Assembly (NCBI GenBank): GCA_963666465.1
Contig: OY762824.1
Span: 4,278,001 to 4,342,000, forward strand
Reading direction: 5' to 3'
DNA: 64,000 nt
Source of the DNA: VXYL01 sp963666465
GTDB taxonomy: Bacteria; Pseudomonadota; Gammaproteobacteria; Pseudomonadales; Azotimanducaceae
Shown here piece by piece: positions 25,319 through 35,219 of the stretch (its first letter is position 1; every line of letters begins with the position of its first letter). The notes under the pieces are model-generated. The model saw nothing but the letters and a program-made list of their open reading frames with translations. It made no database searches and was not told where the DNA came from. The position numbers and the translations under genes were made by a program.

Positions 25319-25523
25319 CGTCAAAGTCGAGCTTGCTGACGTGCTCAATCTCTCGGTCCAAGTCCGCACGCGTGACGAACTCGCCGCGCTGCAATCGAAT
25401 GTTGCCGCGCGACAGTTGCATCACGATTCGCCTGTCGGACTCCCGTTGCCGCTCCTCGATTTCTTCCGGCGTGCTGGCCCTAGGGCGGCGAGTGGCGGTT
25501 CGCCACCGCTTGACAATGTTCAT
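25308..25523 (-). CDS. small charged protein, unknown
   Basis: A 71-residue hydrophilic protein beginning MNIVKRWRTATRRPRASTPE, with a helical, highly charged centre (EEIEERQRESDRRIVMQ) and ending KLDFDDER. Its stop overlaps the start of the next gene by 11 bp, so the two form a coupled pair. I recognise no family. The size and order recall toxin-antitoxin pairs, but nothing in the sequence shows it. Confidence 0.55.
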   Translation of the reverse strand: MNIVKRWRTATRRPRASTPEEIEERQRESDRRIVMQLSRGNIRLQRGEFVTRADLDREIEHVSKLDFDDER

Positions 25524-25567
25524 CTACGGTTCCCAGCGAAGGACTTGCAGCGTACCACGAGGAGCCC

Positions 25568-26350
25568 TCAAGCCACTCTTTCTATCGCCCGCTGCGCCAT
25601 CACCCGCACCAGATTCCCGCGAAACTCGGCGGAAGCATGGATGTCGGCATTGAACTCTGAATGATCGAGCGCAGCGTTTGCCACCGCCGACGCCGAGAAG
25701 CCCTTCCCGAGCTCCGCTTCGAGTTCAGACCAGCGGAAGGCGCATGGCCCCGCTCCTGTCACGCCCACGCAGGTTGCGTCGCCACAGCGGGCCACGAACA
25801 CGCCCACGACCGCGTAGCGGGAAGCCGGGTTCGGAAACTTGGCATACGCCGCCGCGGTGGGTTTGGTGAACTCCACCGACGTGATGATCTCGCCTTCGTC
25901 CAGTGCGGTCTCGAAGAGGCCCTGGAAGAACTCGCCGCCGGGGATCGATCGCTTCGTGGTGTGGATGGTGCTGTCCAAGGCAACGACTGCCGCCGGATAG
26001 TCGGCGGCAGGGTCGCTGTTGGCGATCGAGCCGCCAATGGTGCCGCGGTTGCGCACGTGCGCATCGCCGATCTGTCCCGCGAGGTCCGCCAAGGCGGGGA
26101 TGGCATTGCTGGCCGCCACTTCGGCGTGGCGGGTCATCGCCCCCACGCTGATGCTGTTGCCGTTGTCCGTGATGCCCGAGAGCGCACCGATGCCGCCCAA
26201 GTCGATTACGTCCGAAGGCGCGGCAAGGCGCTGCTTCAGCGTGGGAATCAGGGTCATGCCGCCGGAAAGATAGGTGCCGTCGTCGGCGCCTGCCATCAGC
26301 GATGCCGCTTCGTCCAGCGAGGCCGGTCGGTGGTAGTTGAACTGGTACAT
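25568..26350 (-). CDS. molybdenum hydroxylase FAD subunit (CoxM-like)
   Basis: FAD-binding medium subunit of a xanthine dehydrogenase/CO dehydrogenase-type enzyme, 260 residues. Diagnostic segments are YLSGGMTLIPTLKQRLAAPS (FAD-binding AGG-like motif) and NRGTIGGSIANSDPAADYPA (second FAD motif TxGGSxA). It carries electrons from the iron-sulfur subunit to the acceptor. Last gene of the operon, 24 bp after the large subunit. Confidence 0.93.
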   Translation of the reverse strand: MYQFNYHRPASLDEAASLMAGADDGTYLSGGMTLIPTLKQRLAAPSDVIDLGGIGALSGITDNGNSISVGAMTRHAEVAASNAIPALADLAGQIGDAHVRNRGTIGGSIANSDPAADYPAAVVALDSTIHTTKRSIPGGEFFQGLFETALDEGEIITSVEFTKPTAAAYAKFPNPASRYAVVGVFVARCGDATCVGVTGAGPCAFRWSELEAELGKGFSASAVANAALDHSEFNADIHASAEFRGNLVRVMAQRAIERVA

Positions 26351-26374
26351 GCTTGTCTCCCCCCTTCTCTCGCC

Positions 26375-28723
26375 TCAGGCCACCTGCGCCGCCCGCCACA
26401 CCGTCTCCGGCGTCGCCGGCATGGGTACGCTGGCGACACCCAGCGCGTCCGTCACCGCGTTCATCACCGCCGCCGTGGAGCCGATGGCGCCAGCCTCGCC
26501 GCATCCCTTGACGCCGAGCGGGTTGTGGGTGCAGGGCGTCACGGTGGTATCCACCGTGAAGCTCGGCAGGTCGTCGGCGCGGGGCATGGTGTAGTCCATG
26601 TAGGAACCGCTCACGAGCTGCCCCGTCTCGTCATAGACGCCGTGTTCGAGCAGCGCCTGACCGATGCCCTGCGCCAGCCCGCCATGCACCTGCCCTTCGA
26701 CGATCATCGGGTTGATGACGTTGCCGAAGTCGTCCACGGCGACGAAGCTGGTGATGTCCACGACGCCGGTGGCCGGATCGATCTCCAACTCGCAGATGTG
26801 CGCCCCGGCGGGATAGGTGAAGTTGGGCGGATCGTAGAACGCCTTCTCGGAGAGGCCTGGCTCGAGTTCCTCCAACGGATAGTTGGCCGGGACGTAGGCC
26901 GCGAACGCCACTTCCGGGAACGTGAGGGACTGGTTCGAGTCCGCCACCGTGAAGGCGCCTTCCGCGAAGGCCACCTGGTCTTCGTCCGCCTCCAGCATGT
27001 GGGCGGCGATCTTCCTGCCCTTGGCAATGATCTTGTCGGTGGCCTTGATGAGCGCCGAGCCGCCCACCGCCAGCGACCGCGAGCCGTAGGTGCCGAGGGC
27101 ATAGTCGGAGCGGCCCGTGTCGCCGTGCAGTACGGTCACGTTCTCGAACGGCACACCGAGCCGGTCGGAAATGATCTGCGCGAAGGTGGTCTCGTGGCTC
27201 TGGCCGTGGCTGTGCGAGCCGGTGACGACGGTGACGGAACCGGTCACGTCCACCCGTACCTCGCCGACCTCGAAGAGGCCCACGCCAGCACCGAGCGAGA
27301 TGGCCACCTGCGACGGTGCCAGGCCACACGCCTCGATGTAGCACGACAGGCCAATGCCGCGCTTCTTGCCGGCCGCTTCAGATGCCGCCTTGCGGGCTCG
27401 GAAGCCGGCATAGTCGGCATGTTCGAGCGCCTTGGCGAGGCTCGCCTCGTAGTCGCCGGTGTCGTAGGTGAGCGCCACCGGCGTCTCGTACGGGAAGTCC
27501 CCAGGAGCGATGAAGTTGCGCCGCCTTAGTTCCGCCGGGTCAATGCCCATCTCCCGCGCCGCGGTCTCAACGATGCGCTCCACCACATAGGTCGCCTCGG
27601 GTCGCCCCGCGCCACGGTAGGCGTCCACCGGTGCCGTGTTGGTGAAAAGCGACTGCACCTCCACGTAGATGGCCGGCGTCCTGTATTGCCCCGCCATCAG
27701 CGTGCCGTAGAGATAGGTGGGCACGCTCGAAGCGAAGGTCGAGAGATAGGCGCCCATGTTGGCCTGGGTCTTCACGCGCAGGCCCAGGAACGTGCCGTCT
27801 TCGGCCAGCGCGAGCTGCGCCTTGGTGACATGGTCGCGGCCGTGGGCGTCGGCAAGGAAGGACTCGGAACGCTCGGCCCGCCACTTCACCGGCCGCCGAA
27901 TCTTGCCGGCAGCCCAGATGACGGCGGTTTCCTCCGCATAGACGAAGATCTTCGAGCCGAAGCCGCCGCCGACGTCCGGCGAGATGACGCGAAGCCGCGC
28001 TTCCGGCGCCACCTGCACGAACGCGGCCAGCACGAGCCGCTCCAAGTGCGGGTTCTGCGAGGTGGTGTGCAGGGTGTACATCCCGGACGCCGCGTCATAT
28101 TCGCCCAGTGCAGCACGCGGTTCGATGGCGTTGGGTATGAGGCGATTGTTGACGATATCGAGGCTGCTGACGTGGTGTGCCTGGGCGAAGGCCGCATCGG
28201 TCGCCGCCTTGTCGCCGAGCTCCCAGTCGTAGCACTGATTGCCGGGGACGTTTTCGTGAATCTGATCGCCGCTTGCGGCGGATGCGAGATCCACCACCGC
28301 CGGAAGTTCCTCGAAGTCGGCTTCGAGCGCTTCGGCGCCGTTCCTGGCCGCCTCAAGCGTTGCGCCGATGACGATCGCGTAGGGCTCGCCGACGTAGTTC
28401 ACCCGATCGACCGCGATGGGCGGGTGGGCCGGCTGGATCATGTCCGAACCGTCCTTCGACTTCACCATCCAGCCGCAGGGCAAGTCGCCAATGCCGTCGG
28501 CCTGCAGGTCCGCGCCGGTGAACACCGCCACCACGCCTTCGGTGGCCTGGGCGGCGGCCAAGTCAATGCCGTTCAGCCGTGCCCGTGCGTGCGGCGAGCG
28601 GGCGAACACCGCGTTGGCCTGACCGTGTGCGCCAATGTCGTCCGTGTAGCGACCCGCGCCGGTGATGAAGCGGGCGTCTTCCTTGCGCTTGACGGCTGCG
28701 CCGATGCCGGTTTCGTTGGCCAT
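26375..28723 (-). CDS. molybdenum hydroxylase large subunit (CoxL form II-like)
   Basis: Molybdopterin-cytosine-dinucleotide catalytic subunit, 782 residues, start MANETGIGAAVKRKEDARFI. Contains the Mo-cofactor segments VGGGFGSKIFVYAEE and QSHETTFAQIISDRLG. The active-site loop reads AYRGAGRPEA, as in form II CoxL and other aldehyde/xanthine-type hydroxylases. The form I CO-oxidising signature with Cys (AYxCSFR) is absent, so CO oxidation is not supported. A conserved Glu near the C-terminus lies in VKGCGEAGAIGS. Eleven bp after the small subunit. Confidence 0.93.
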   Translation of the reverse strand: MANETGIGAAVKRKEDARFITGAGRYTDDIGAHGQANAVFARSPHARARLNGIDLAAAQATEGVVAVFTGADLQADGIGDLPCGWMVKSKDGSDMIQPAHPPIAVDRVNYVGEPYAIVIGATLEAARNGAEALEADFEELPAVVDLASAASGDQIHENVPGNQCYDWELGDKAATDAAFAQAHHVSSLDIVNNRLIPNAIEPRAALGEYDAASGMYTLHTTSQNPHLERLVLAAFVQVAPEARLRVISPDVGGGFGSKIFVYAEETAVIWAAGKIRRPVKWRAERSESFLADAHGRDHVTKAQLALAEDGTFLGLRVKTQANMGAYLSTFASSVPTYLYGTLMAGQYRTPAIYVEVQSLFTNTAPVDAYRGAGRPEATYVVERIVETAAREMGIDPAELRRRNFIAPGDFPYETPVALTYDTGDYEASLAKALEHADYAGFRARKAASEAAGKKRGIGLSCYIEACGLAPSQVAISLGAGVGLFEVGEVRVDVTGSVTVVTGSHSHGQSHETTFAQIISDRLGVPFENVTVLHGDTGRSDYALGTYGSRSLAVGGSALIKATDKIIAKGRKIAAHMLEADEDQVAFAEGAFTVADSNQSLTFPEVAFAAYVPANYPLEELEPGLSEKAFYDPPNFTYPAGAHICELEIDPATGVVDITSFVAVDDFGNVINPMIVEGQVHGGLAQGIGQALLEHGVYDETGQLVSGSYMDYTMPRADDLPSFTVDTTVTPCTHNPLGVKGCGEAGAIGSTAAVMNAVTDALGVASVPMPATPETVWRAAQVA

Positions 28724-28734
28724 GCCCCTTCTCC

Positions 28735-29202
<468 letters not shown>

Positions 29203-29263
29203 TGATGCCCCTCCTTGCGTTCTCTGGCGACGCCCGTGCGCGCGTCGCTTCATCCGTTGCTGA

Positions 29264-29719
29264 TTACACCCCTTGCGAGCGGCTCATGTCCACCGCGAAG
29301 CGCTCGAAGAACCGCGCCGCCATCTTGCGCGCAGCCGCCTGCACCAGACGCGAGCCGACCTGTGCCAGCTTGCCGCCGACGGAGCCCTCGATGCGGTAGG
29401 ACAGGCGGGTCTCCTCGGCGCCGAGCTCGTCGAGCTGCACGGAAGCCGATCCCCTGGCGAATCCCGCCCCGCCGCCCTTGACGCCCACTTGCAGCCGATA
29501 GCTCTGCGGCGCGACCACATCCTGCAATTCGACGGCGGCGGTGAAGGTGGCTTTCACGGGCCCAACCCTGGCGGCAACCACGGCCTCGAACTCGCCGTCC
29601 CCGGTGACCGTCATCGAACGGCAGCCCTCGACACAGCGCTTCAACACGTCGGGATCGTTGAGCGCCTCCCAGACGCGCTCGCGCGCCGCGGGAACGGTGT
29701 ATTCGCCGGTCTGCTCCAT
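29264..29719 (-). CDS. CoxG-like SRPBCC protein
   Basis: A 151-residue START/Bet-v1-fold protein of the CoxG family: MEQTGEYTVPAARERVWEAL, then DPDVLKRCVEGCRSM and the C-terminal LAQVGSRLVQAAARKMAARF. CoxG proteins accompany CO-dehydrogenase-type enzymes; one is known to bind a membrane quinone and link the enzyme to respiration, so a similar role is likely. First gene of the operon, 61 bp before the iron-sulfur subunit. Confidence 0.88.
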   Translation of the reverse strand: MEQTGEYTVPAARERVWEALNDPDVLKRCVEGCRSMTVTGDGEFEAVVAARVGPVKATFTAAVELQDVVAPQSYRLQVGVKGGGAGFARGSASVQLDELGAEETRLSYRIEGSVGGKLAQVGSRLVQAAARKMAARFFERFAVDMSRSQGV

Positions 29720-29906
29720 GCACGCCGCATCGCCAAGGCAAGAGGGCTCTAGCATACGACGTTCGACGTGAGGCGACCTTCCATCGAGCTCGTTCGCAGC
29801 GACCCCCTGCTTCGGTTGGAGGAAGGACACCTGCCCTCCAAGCGCGCCGCAAGGCGCGCCTTCGACAGGCCCAGCATTGAAATGAACCCCGCCGGCCAGC
29901 GTCAGG

Positions 29907-30725
29907 TTACGGGTCGTAGCGCGCGACCCAGGCTTCTTCGCTGGGCCAGGATTGCGCCCATTCGGCATCGGCCCAGGTGTAGCGGGTCTGACCACCTGGG
30001 GGTGCGCCCAATTCGAGGAGGCGTTCAATTGCGAAGCCGTTGCTTGTCAGCAGGTCGATCCACTGGCCGTGGGGGAGGTAGAACTCCACCGCTTCTTCGT
30101 CGGGCCAAGTGATGCTGTGCAAGCCGAAATAGGGGCGTTGCAGTTCGGTCTTCATGCCGTCTTCCTCGAGGTCCGGCATGCAGATCACGGAGATGGCGGC
30201 GTTGGTCATGAACGCGAGCTGTGCGCCGGGGCGGAGGACGCGGGCGGCCTCCGGGATCCACGCGAAAGGATCGGCCCAGAGGGCGGCGCCGTATTCGGAG
30301 ATGGCAAAATCGAAGGTGTCGTCTGGGAAGGGCAGGCGCTCTCCGTAGCCCTCCACGAAGTCGATGGGCAGATTGTGCTCGGCGCGCAGGCGCCTGGCGG
30401 TGGCGAGTTGGTTGGGCGTGGGGTCGATGCCGAAGACCGTGCCGCCGCGCCGCGCCATCCATGCCGACACGTAGCCAGCGCCACAGCCGATCTCCAGGCA
30501 GCGCCTGCCGGTGAGGTCTTTCGGCAGGAGGCGGAGTTCGCTCTCCGGCAGGCGCCAGATGCCCCAGTACGGCTCCGTTGCGCGCCATGCGCGTTCGGCC
30601 GGCTCCACGTAGTCGGCGGCCGTGATCTGCCAGGCGGCGCGATTGCGTCGGACGCTGTCGGGCAGGGCCTTGTCGGTGGCCCGGCCGCTCGCCGCCGAGT
30701 CGCCAGGCGTTCGCTTGGCCGTCAC
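29907..30725 (-). CDS. SAM-dependent methyltransferase
   Basis: Class I methyltransferase of 272 residues. SAM-binding motif I is CLEIGCGAGYVSAWMA, motif II GIDPTPNQL, then GYGERLPFPDDTFDFAISEY. Starts with GTG inside GTGA shared with the stop of the M28 peptidase gene, so the two are translationally coupled. Several Trp-rich segments in the C-terminal half (TWADAEWAQSWPSEEAW) are typical of small-molecule methyltransferases. Substrate not inferable. Confidence 0.88.
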   Translation of the reverse strand: MTAKRTPGDSAASGRATDKALPDSVRRNRAAWQITAADYVEPAERAWRATEPYWGIWRLPESELRLLPKDLTGRRCLEIGCGAGYVSAWMARRGGTVFGIDPTPNQLATARRLRAEHNLPIDFVEGYGERLPFPDDTFDFAISEYGAALWADPFAWIPEAARVLRPGAQLAFMTNAAISVICMPDLEEDGMKTELQRPYFGLHSITWPDEEAVEFYLPHGQWIDLLTSNGFAIERLLELGAPPGGQTRYTWADAEWAQSWPSEEAWVARYDP

Positions 30726-32938
30726 CGCGCAGAGGCTTGCGTCAGCTCTGCCACCTCGCGCAGGCGTCCGGCCAAGGCATCGATGGCGGCAACAATGGCT
30801 TCCACACCCGCCGCCACGTCGTCGTAACGGCGGTGTTCGATGGCCTCTCGCACCGACGGCAGCGTCTTCGCGCCATAGCCTGTGTCCACTCCCGGGGCGT
30901 AGATCTGGTGCCGATACCAAGGTCGTCCCGGCAGGCCGGCATCGTTCGTCAGCAGGCGCTCGGCCGTGAGCAAATGGCGATTCACCTCCTCCAGGACGGC
31001 GTCGTCCATCGACGGCACGGCGGTCTGTTCCGCCACCGCCGCATCGAGTCGCGCCAGCGCATTGTGGATCGGCGCGAAGTTGAAGTGCGGGACGCTGGCC
31101 CGCTGCGGCGGCGGTTTCAGTGCTCGGGTGGGATCAAGGGCGGCAGCGAACTGGCCGCTTTGCAGCAGCTCGTTGGTGCGCGCCGTGTTCCTGCGCGCCG
31201 CTCCTGCCAGTTCCTGCACCTCCTTCAGGTAGCCCTTCACTGCCGTCGAGAACTCCGAGAAGTCGAACGGCAGCAGGCGCGCGTTGGTCATGCGCAGCGT
31301 GGTGCGGCCGGTTACCTGGGCAAGCACCACGCCGTATGCGTAGCCCGGATCCACGAAACGCTCGTAATGCTCGAAGGTGTCGTAGCGGGTGTGGTAGCTG
31401 CCGCTCTGCTCTTCGCCGCCCACCGAGATGTTGGCCGAGGCGATGCCGAGATGCTGCAGGAACGGGGTGTAGTCGGAGCCGGAACCCAGTGCGCGCACGG
31501 GCAGCCGGCCCGCCTCGAGGAGTTCCTTGCGCGCCGCGTCGTCGCCCGTCGCCAGGACGCGTGCGCGAACGCGCTCCCCTACCGAAAGCCCGGTCTGCGG
31601 GTCCTCCACATCGCGCTGCACCTCGCTGAAGAAGCCGGTGAGGGAGGGGCTGCCGCCGATATGCACGAAGCCCCGGCTCATGCCGTCGGTGTTGCTGTAG
31701 AGCACCACTTTTTCGCGCAGCTCGTCGGCGTTTTCCTCCGCCCATTCGGTGGATCCCATGAGGCCCTGCTCTTCGGCATCCCACGCCGCGAACATCACCG
31801 TTCGCGCCGGCCGCCGACCCAGGCGGGAGATGGCCTGCGCTTCCGCCAGCATCGCGACGATGCCGGAGAGAGGGTCCGCGGCGCCGTGGTTCCAGGCATC
31901 GTGATGGTTGCCCCGCAGCACCCATTGATCTGGCCACACGGCGCCGTCCATGCGCGCCACGACGTTGCTGGCGGTGACCATGTTCCAGTCGAACTCCACG
32001 GTCAGACGCACCTCCGCGAGGCCAGCGCCCAGGCGATAGGTGATGGGCAGCCCGCCGCGCCATGCCTCCGGCGCCACGGGGCCTGTCAAGGCGCTGAGCA
32101 GTGGTTTCGCGTCAGCGTAGGAAATCGGCAGCGTGGGAATCGGCGCCATGGCAGGCGCATCGTTGACGGGCAGCCGCTCCGCGCCATCCACCGCGGCCCA
32201 TCCTGGCGTCAGCAAATCGCCAGCATGCAGCGGCAGATTCATGATGGAGCCACGTTGCACGCCGCTGTCGTTCTTGTAGCCGCCGACGGGATAGACGTTG
32301 CCGCGCACGTAGCCATCGTCTGCCGGATCGGAATAGATGATGCAACCGATGGCGCCGAACTCGGCAGCCAGCTTCGGCTTCAGGCCGCGAAAGATCCGGC
32401 CATAGCGGACGATGGCGATCTTGCCGGCGAGATCCACCCCGTAGCGGGCGAGAAGCTCGTGATCTTCCCGCGTGCCGTAATTGACGTACACCAACTCGGC
32501 CGTCACGTCGCCGTCGGGGGAGAAGGCGTTGTAGGGCGGCAGCAAGTCGGGTGCCGCGCTGCTTGCGTCACCCTCGATGACCCGCTCCTCCAGTCTCGCC
32601 TCGTAGGCATGCGGCGCGAGCAGCGCGAGTCGGCGCGTCTTGGGCGTGGGCAACATCACCTCGTAGCTCGCGATTTCCGTCTCGTAGCCCCACTCGTCGA
32701 AAAGGCGTTGCAGCATCTGCACGTTGTGGCGGCCGTGCTCGGAACCGACATGGTGCGGGCGCGCAGCCAGTTCCCGCATCCAGCGCTTGAGATCGTCGGC
32801 GCCGAGGTGGCTGTCGAACTCGGCTTCGAGCAGGCGCTGCGCCTCCGCCCCGGCATCGGTGAACCCCTTGAGTGGGCTGTCGGCACCGACATGGGCCGCC
32901 AGGGCAACCGTTGCCGCCAGCGCGAGTCTTTTCAGCAT
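30722..32938 (-). CDS. M28 family metallopeptidase with PA domain
   Basis: A 738-residue secreted peptidase resembling glutamate carboxypeptidase II. Signal peptide MLKRLALAATVALAAHVGA; start chosen at this Met because the upstream 14 codons are not signal-like. PA insert around LAGKIAIVRYGRIFRGLKPK. Zinc ligands: NHHDAW (His), ADPLSG (Asp), the pair in WDAEEQGLMGS, SNTDG (Asp) and YHTRYDTFEHYE (His). Expected in the periplasm or envelope. Followed by the methyltransferase with a 4-nt overlap. Confidence 0.92.
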   Translation of the reverse strand: MLKRLALAATVALAAHVGADSPLKGFTDAGAEAQRLLEAEFDSHLGADDLKRWMRELAARPHHVGSEHGRHNVQMLQRLFDEWGYETEIASYEVMLPTPKTRRLALLAPHAYEARLEERVIEGDASSAAPDLLPPYNAFSPDGDVTAELVYVNYGTREDHELLARYGVDLAGKIAIVRYGRIFRGLKPKLAAEFGAIGCIIYSDPADDGYVRGNVYPVGGYKNDSGVQRGSIMNLPLHAGDLLTPGWAAVDGAERLPVNDAPAMAPIPTLPISYADAKPLLSALTGPVAPEAWRGGLPITYRLGAGLAEVRLTVEFDWNMVTASNVVARMDGAVWPDQWVLRGNHHDAWNHGAADPLSGIVAMLAEAQAISRLGRRPARTVMFAAWDAEEQGLMGSTEWAEENADELREKVVLYSNTDGMSRGFVHIGGSPSLTGFFSEVQRDVEDPQTGLSVGERVRARVLATGDDAARKELLEAGRLPVRALGSGSDYTPFLQHLGIASANISVGGEEQSGSYHTRYDTFEHYERFVDPGYAYGVVLAQVTGRTTLRMTNARLLPFDFSEFSTAVKGYLKEVQELAGAARRNTARTNELLQSGQFAAALDPTRALKPPPQRASVPHFNFAPIHNALARLDAAVAEQTAVPSMDDAVLEEVNRHLLTAERLLTNDAGLPGRPWYRHQIYAPGVDTGYGAKTLPSVREAIEHRRYDDVAAGVEAIVAAIDALAGRLREVAELTQASAR

Positions 32939-33504
32939 GTGCGTGTCCCTGGGCGTGGAAGGTATGCAAGTCGCAAGCACGGCGCCAGCCGTCGGCAGCG
33001 ATCATACGCGAGCAGCCCATCTGTCGCCCCAGGGCCTTCGTGCGCTGGGAGGCCGGCGCCGAAGAACGCGCAATCCCATCGGCAAGGCCTGCCCCAAGGG
33101 AGAGTGACGGGAAGGGCCCGTCGCGAGAGTGGGTTCAGGAGGGGCGCCCGGTCGTTCCCGATCCCGCCAGCCAAGCCCCGCCTGCTCGGGCTGCAGGTCC
33201 CGAACGCGGTGTCCTGCGCGTGGGTGTGTCCTGCCATCATCGTGTCAGCCCGCTTTCAGCGCCCCGCCGCCACGAGCTGCGGCGCGGCGGCGGCGCACCC
33301 ACCCGCGCCTCGATCCGGCATCCGCCGTGCGGCATTTGACGATGCCCCTCATGCTGCACCCCGGCCATGACGACGCTTGCTCGACATCGGCTTGTGGACG
33401 CTGAACGACCGGTTGCGTACCGGTGTCGTCTCGCGTTGCCGGCATGACGGGAACGCGCTGAAGGGCGTCCAATATGGCGGGCCCGCAGCTCGTTGCGCGG
33501 GTTG
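32939..33504. other. intergenic, nothing recognised
   Basis: About 570 bp between the M28 peptidase start and the DUF2089 gene end. The short open frames have no recognisable protein and no ribosome-binding sites. It should contain the peptidase promoter, but I cannot point to it. Confidence 0.5.
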
Positions 33505-33933
33505 CTAGCCCTTCCGCAGGCGGCGCATCGCCTCTTCGAAGTTGATCTCGCCGCGTTCCAGGCGGCCGATGATCTCCGCCGGCGTCTTCGGCGCCGCTGG
33601 TTCCGCCGCGTCCGCCTCAGGTTCCGCCTCCTTCTGAGGGCGAGCCTTGTCCGCGAAGCCCAGTGTCTCCCGCAGCCCGGCGAGGCGAGACTTCACCGTG
33701 GGATAGCTGACGCCCAGCGCACGTTCCATGTCGCGAATCCGTCCTTCGCAGGCGACGAAGATGCGCAGCAGATGCAACGCGTCGTCCTCCAGGCGGGCGA
33801 ATTCGTTGCGCGGGTAGCTTGCCTGCAAGTGCAGGCCGCAGTCCGCGCATTCGAGTTCGCGCGGGAACAGCCGCCCCTCACAGGCCGGGCAGCGCAGGGC
33901 GGTCGGCGGCGCCGACTCAGGCGGCACGGGCAT
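33505..33933 (-). CDS. DUF2089-family zinc-ribbon/HTH regulator
   Basis: A 142-residue protein from ATG 33933. An N-terminal zinc ribbon (RCPACEGRL and ECADCGLHL) is followed by a helix-turn-helix region ACEGRIRDMERALGVSYPTV, an acidic Pro-Ala linker, and the C-terminal helix pair EIIGRLERGEINFEEAMRRL. This is the DUF2089 layout. It overlaps the end of the pentapeptide gene by 17 bp, and both proteins share an amphipathic helix-pair motif, so they are likely functional partners in an envelope or stress response (inference). Confidence 0.82.
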   Translation of the reverse strand: MPVPPESAPPTALRCPACEGRLFPRELECADCGLHLQASYPRNEFARLEDDALHLLRIFVACEGRIRDMERALGVSYPTVKSRLAGLRETLGFADKARPQKEAEPEADAAEPAAPKTPAEIIGRLERGEINFEEAMRRLRKG

Positions 33934-35074
33934 TCGCCAGCGCCGCAAACTGCTCCGCGCTCGTGATGGTGAGGCCGGAGAAGTCCACGTCGTCGAAGCG
34001 CAGGCCTTTGGCCTTGACGCCCCGGATCGCGGTGCGGTCGAAGCGGCAGTCGACGAATTCGCAGTCCGCGAGTTCGATGTCCTCCAGCGTCAGGTCGCGG
34101 ATGTGGCCGGGGCTGCGCGAGTCGATGCCGCGCCCCATCATGGACGCCTCCACCGACCCGGCCCAGTTCGCCATCCACGTGCAGTCCGTGAGCCGTACCC
34201 CGGTGACGATCAGCCCGGTCGCCGAGATGCCCTTGAGCTTGACCCCGTCGAGGCGCGCAGCTTCCAGCACCCAATCGCGCCCCCGCACGGCGGAGAACTC
34301 GGCGGTCTTCACGTTCGTCTCGCCCTTCAGCATCACTGAGCGCAGCCGCACGGCATTGAACTGCGACGACCGGACGCGGGCATCGGCCATCCCCAGGTCC
34401 TTGAATTGCGAAGCGTTGATGGAGTTGCGGCGGAATGCGGAATCGGCCAGCGTGAACTTGGCGATCTGCACGCCGTTGAGCTGGTTCGCCAAGATACGCG
34501 AGCCTTCGGCGCGCACCTCCTTGAGCGAAGAGCCGCGCAGGCCGTTGTCGTTGAACTCCGTGCCGCGAAGGTCTGCGGCGCGGATGCCGGCGGCGTTGAG
34601 CTGGTTGGCGCAAAACTCGCTGCCGTCCATGCGCAGATCCATCACCTGCGAGACGACGAGCTGGTTGTCCTCGATTCGGAAGTCCTCGCCTTCGGGATCG
34701 TCGCACCTGGAGAACATGACGGAGTTGCTTGCCCCCCAAGCGCCGCTGGATCCGCCACGCATGGCATCGCCCCAGGCCCGGCGCATGGCGTCGGCGCCGA
34801 AGTTCACCGCCGCCTCGATGTCGATGCCGAGGTCTTCGAACCCGCGGCGGCGATGGCGGCCATGCTCCCGGCGACGGTGGCCGTGGCGGCGGTTGCTGTT
34901 GCCGTGACGCTCGCGGCCGTCCCTGTGCCGGCGAGGCTCGCCGGGCCACGGCTGCCCCGCATGAGCGCTGGCCTCGGCGGCGCCGGTGATGGCCTCGATC
35001 ATCTGGGCGGCTTGATCGCCGGTGAGCTCGCCAGCCTCCACGAGTTTGAGGATGCGGTTGATCTCCTCGCGCAT
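33917..35074 (-). CDS. pentapeptide-like protein with N-terminal SHOCT-like helices
   Basis: 385 residues. The first 31 (MREEINRILKLVEAGELTGD) form a SHOCT-like helix pair as in YvlB-type proteins, followed by a His/Arg-rich linker. From about 130 onward it is pentapeptide-like beta-helix repeats: LNAAGIRAADLRGTEFNDNG, LRGSSLKEVRAEGS, LEAARLDGVKLKGIS and CEFVDCRFDRTAIRGVKAKG. Coupled to a DUF2089 gene, as YvlB-type proteins are in other bacteria. A good promoter lies about 40 bp upstream. Confidence 0.78.
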   Translation of the reverse strand: MREEINRILKLVEAGELTGDQAAQMIEAITGAAEASAHAGQPWPGEPRRHRDGRERHGNSNRRHGHRRREHGRHRRRGFEDLGIDIEAAVNFGADAMRRAWGDAMRGGSSGAWGASNSVMFSRCDDPEGEDFRIEDNQLVVSQVMDLRMDGSEFCANQLNAAGIRAADLRGTEFNDNGLRGSSLKEVRAEGSRILANQLNGVQIAKFTLADSAFRRNSINASQFKDLGMADARVRSSQFNAVRLRSVMLKGETNVKTAEFSAVRGRDWVLEAARLDGVKLKGISATGLIVTGVRLTDCTWMANWAGSVEASMMGRGIDSRSPGHIRDLTLEDIELADCEFVDCRFDRTAIRGVKAKGLRFDDVDFSGLTITSAEQFAALANARAA

Positions 35075-35108
35075 GGGTGTCTCTCCCCATCAGGTTCGGA
35101 TGATCTAC

Positions 35109-35136
35109 AACATACGTCTGATTTTGTTTTTTTCAA
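35109..35136 (-). promoter_or_regulatory. sigma-70-like promoter for the pentapeptide/DUF2089 operon
   Basis: Minus strand: TTGAAA (35136-35131), 16-bp spacer, TATGTT (35114-35109), about 35 bp upstream of ATG 35074. It lies in an AT-rich island that stands out from the surrounding GC-rich DNA. Confidence 0.65.
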
Positions 35137-35219
35137 GCTTCTTGCATCAGATTCCTCAATTTACTTGATTTTCGAGTCCAAGAGCGGTGCCGCTTTACGG
35201 CGCACGCTCCGTGTAGGCG

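Noticed and set aside
26375..28723. The large subunit as a true aerobic CO dehydrogenase
   Set aside because: The active-site loop is AYRGAGR, not the Cys-containing form I signature, so the substrate is more likely an aldehyde or heterocycle.
30737..33370. An 877-codon plus-strand open frame opposite the M28 peptidase
   Set aside because: Mirror of a real gene; GC-rich third positions remove stop codons. No domain recognised.
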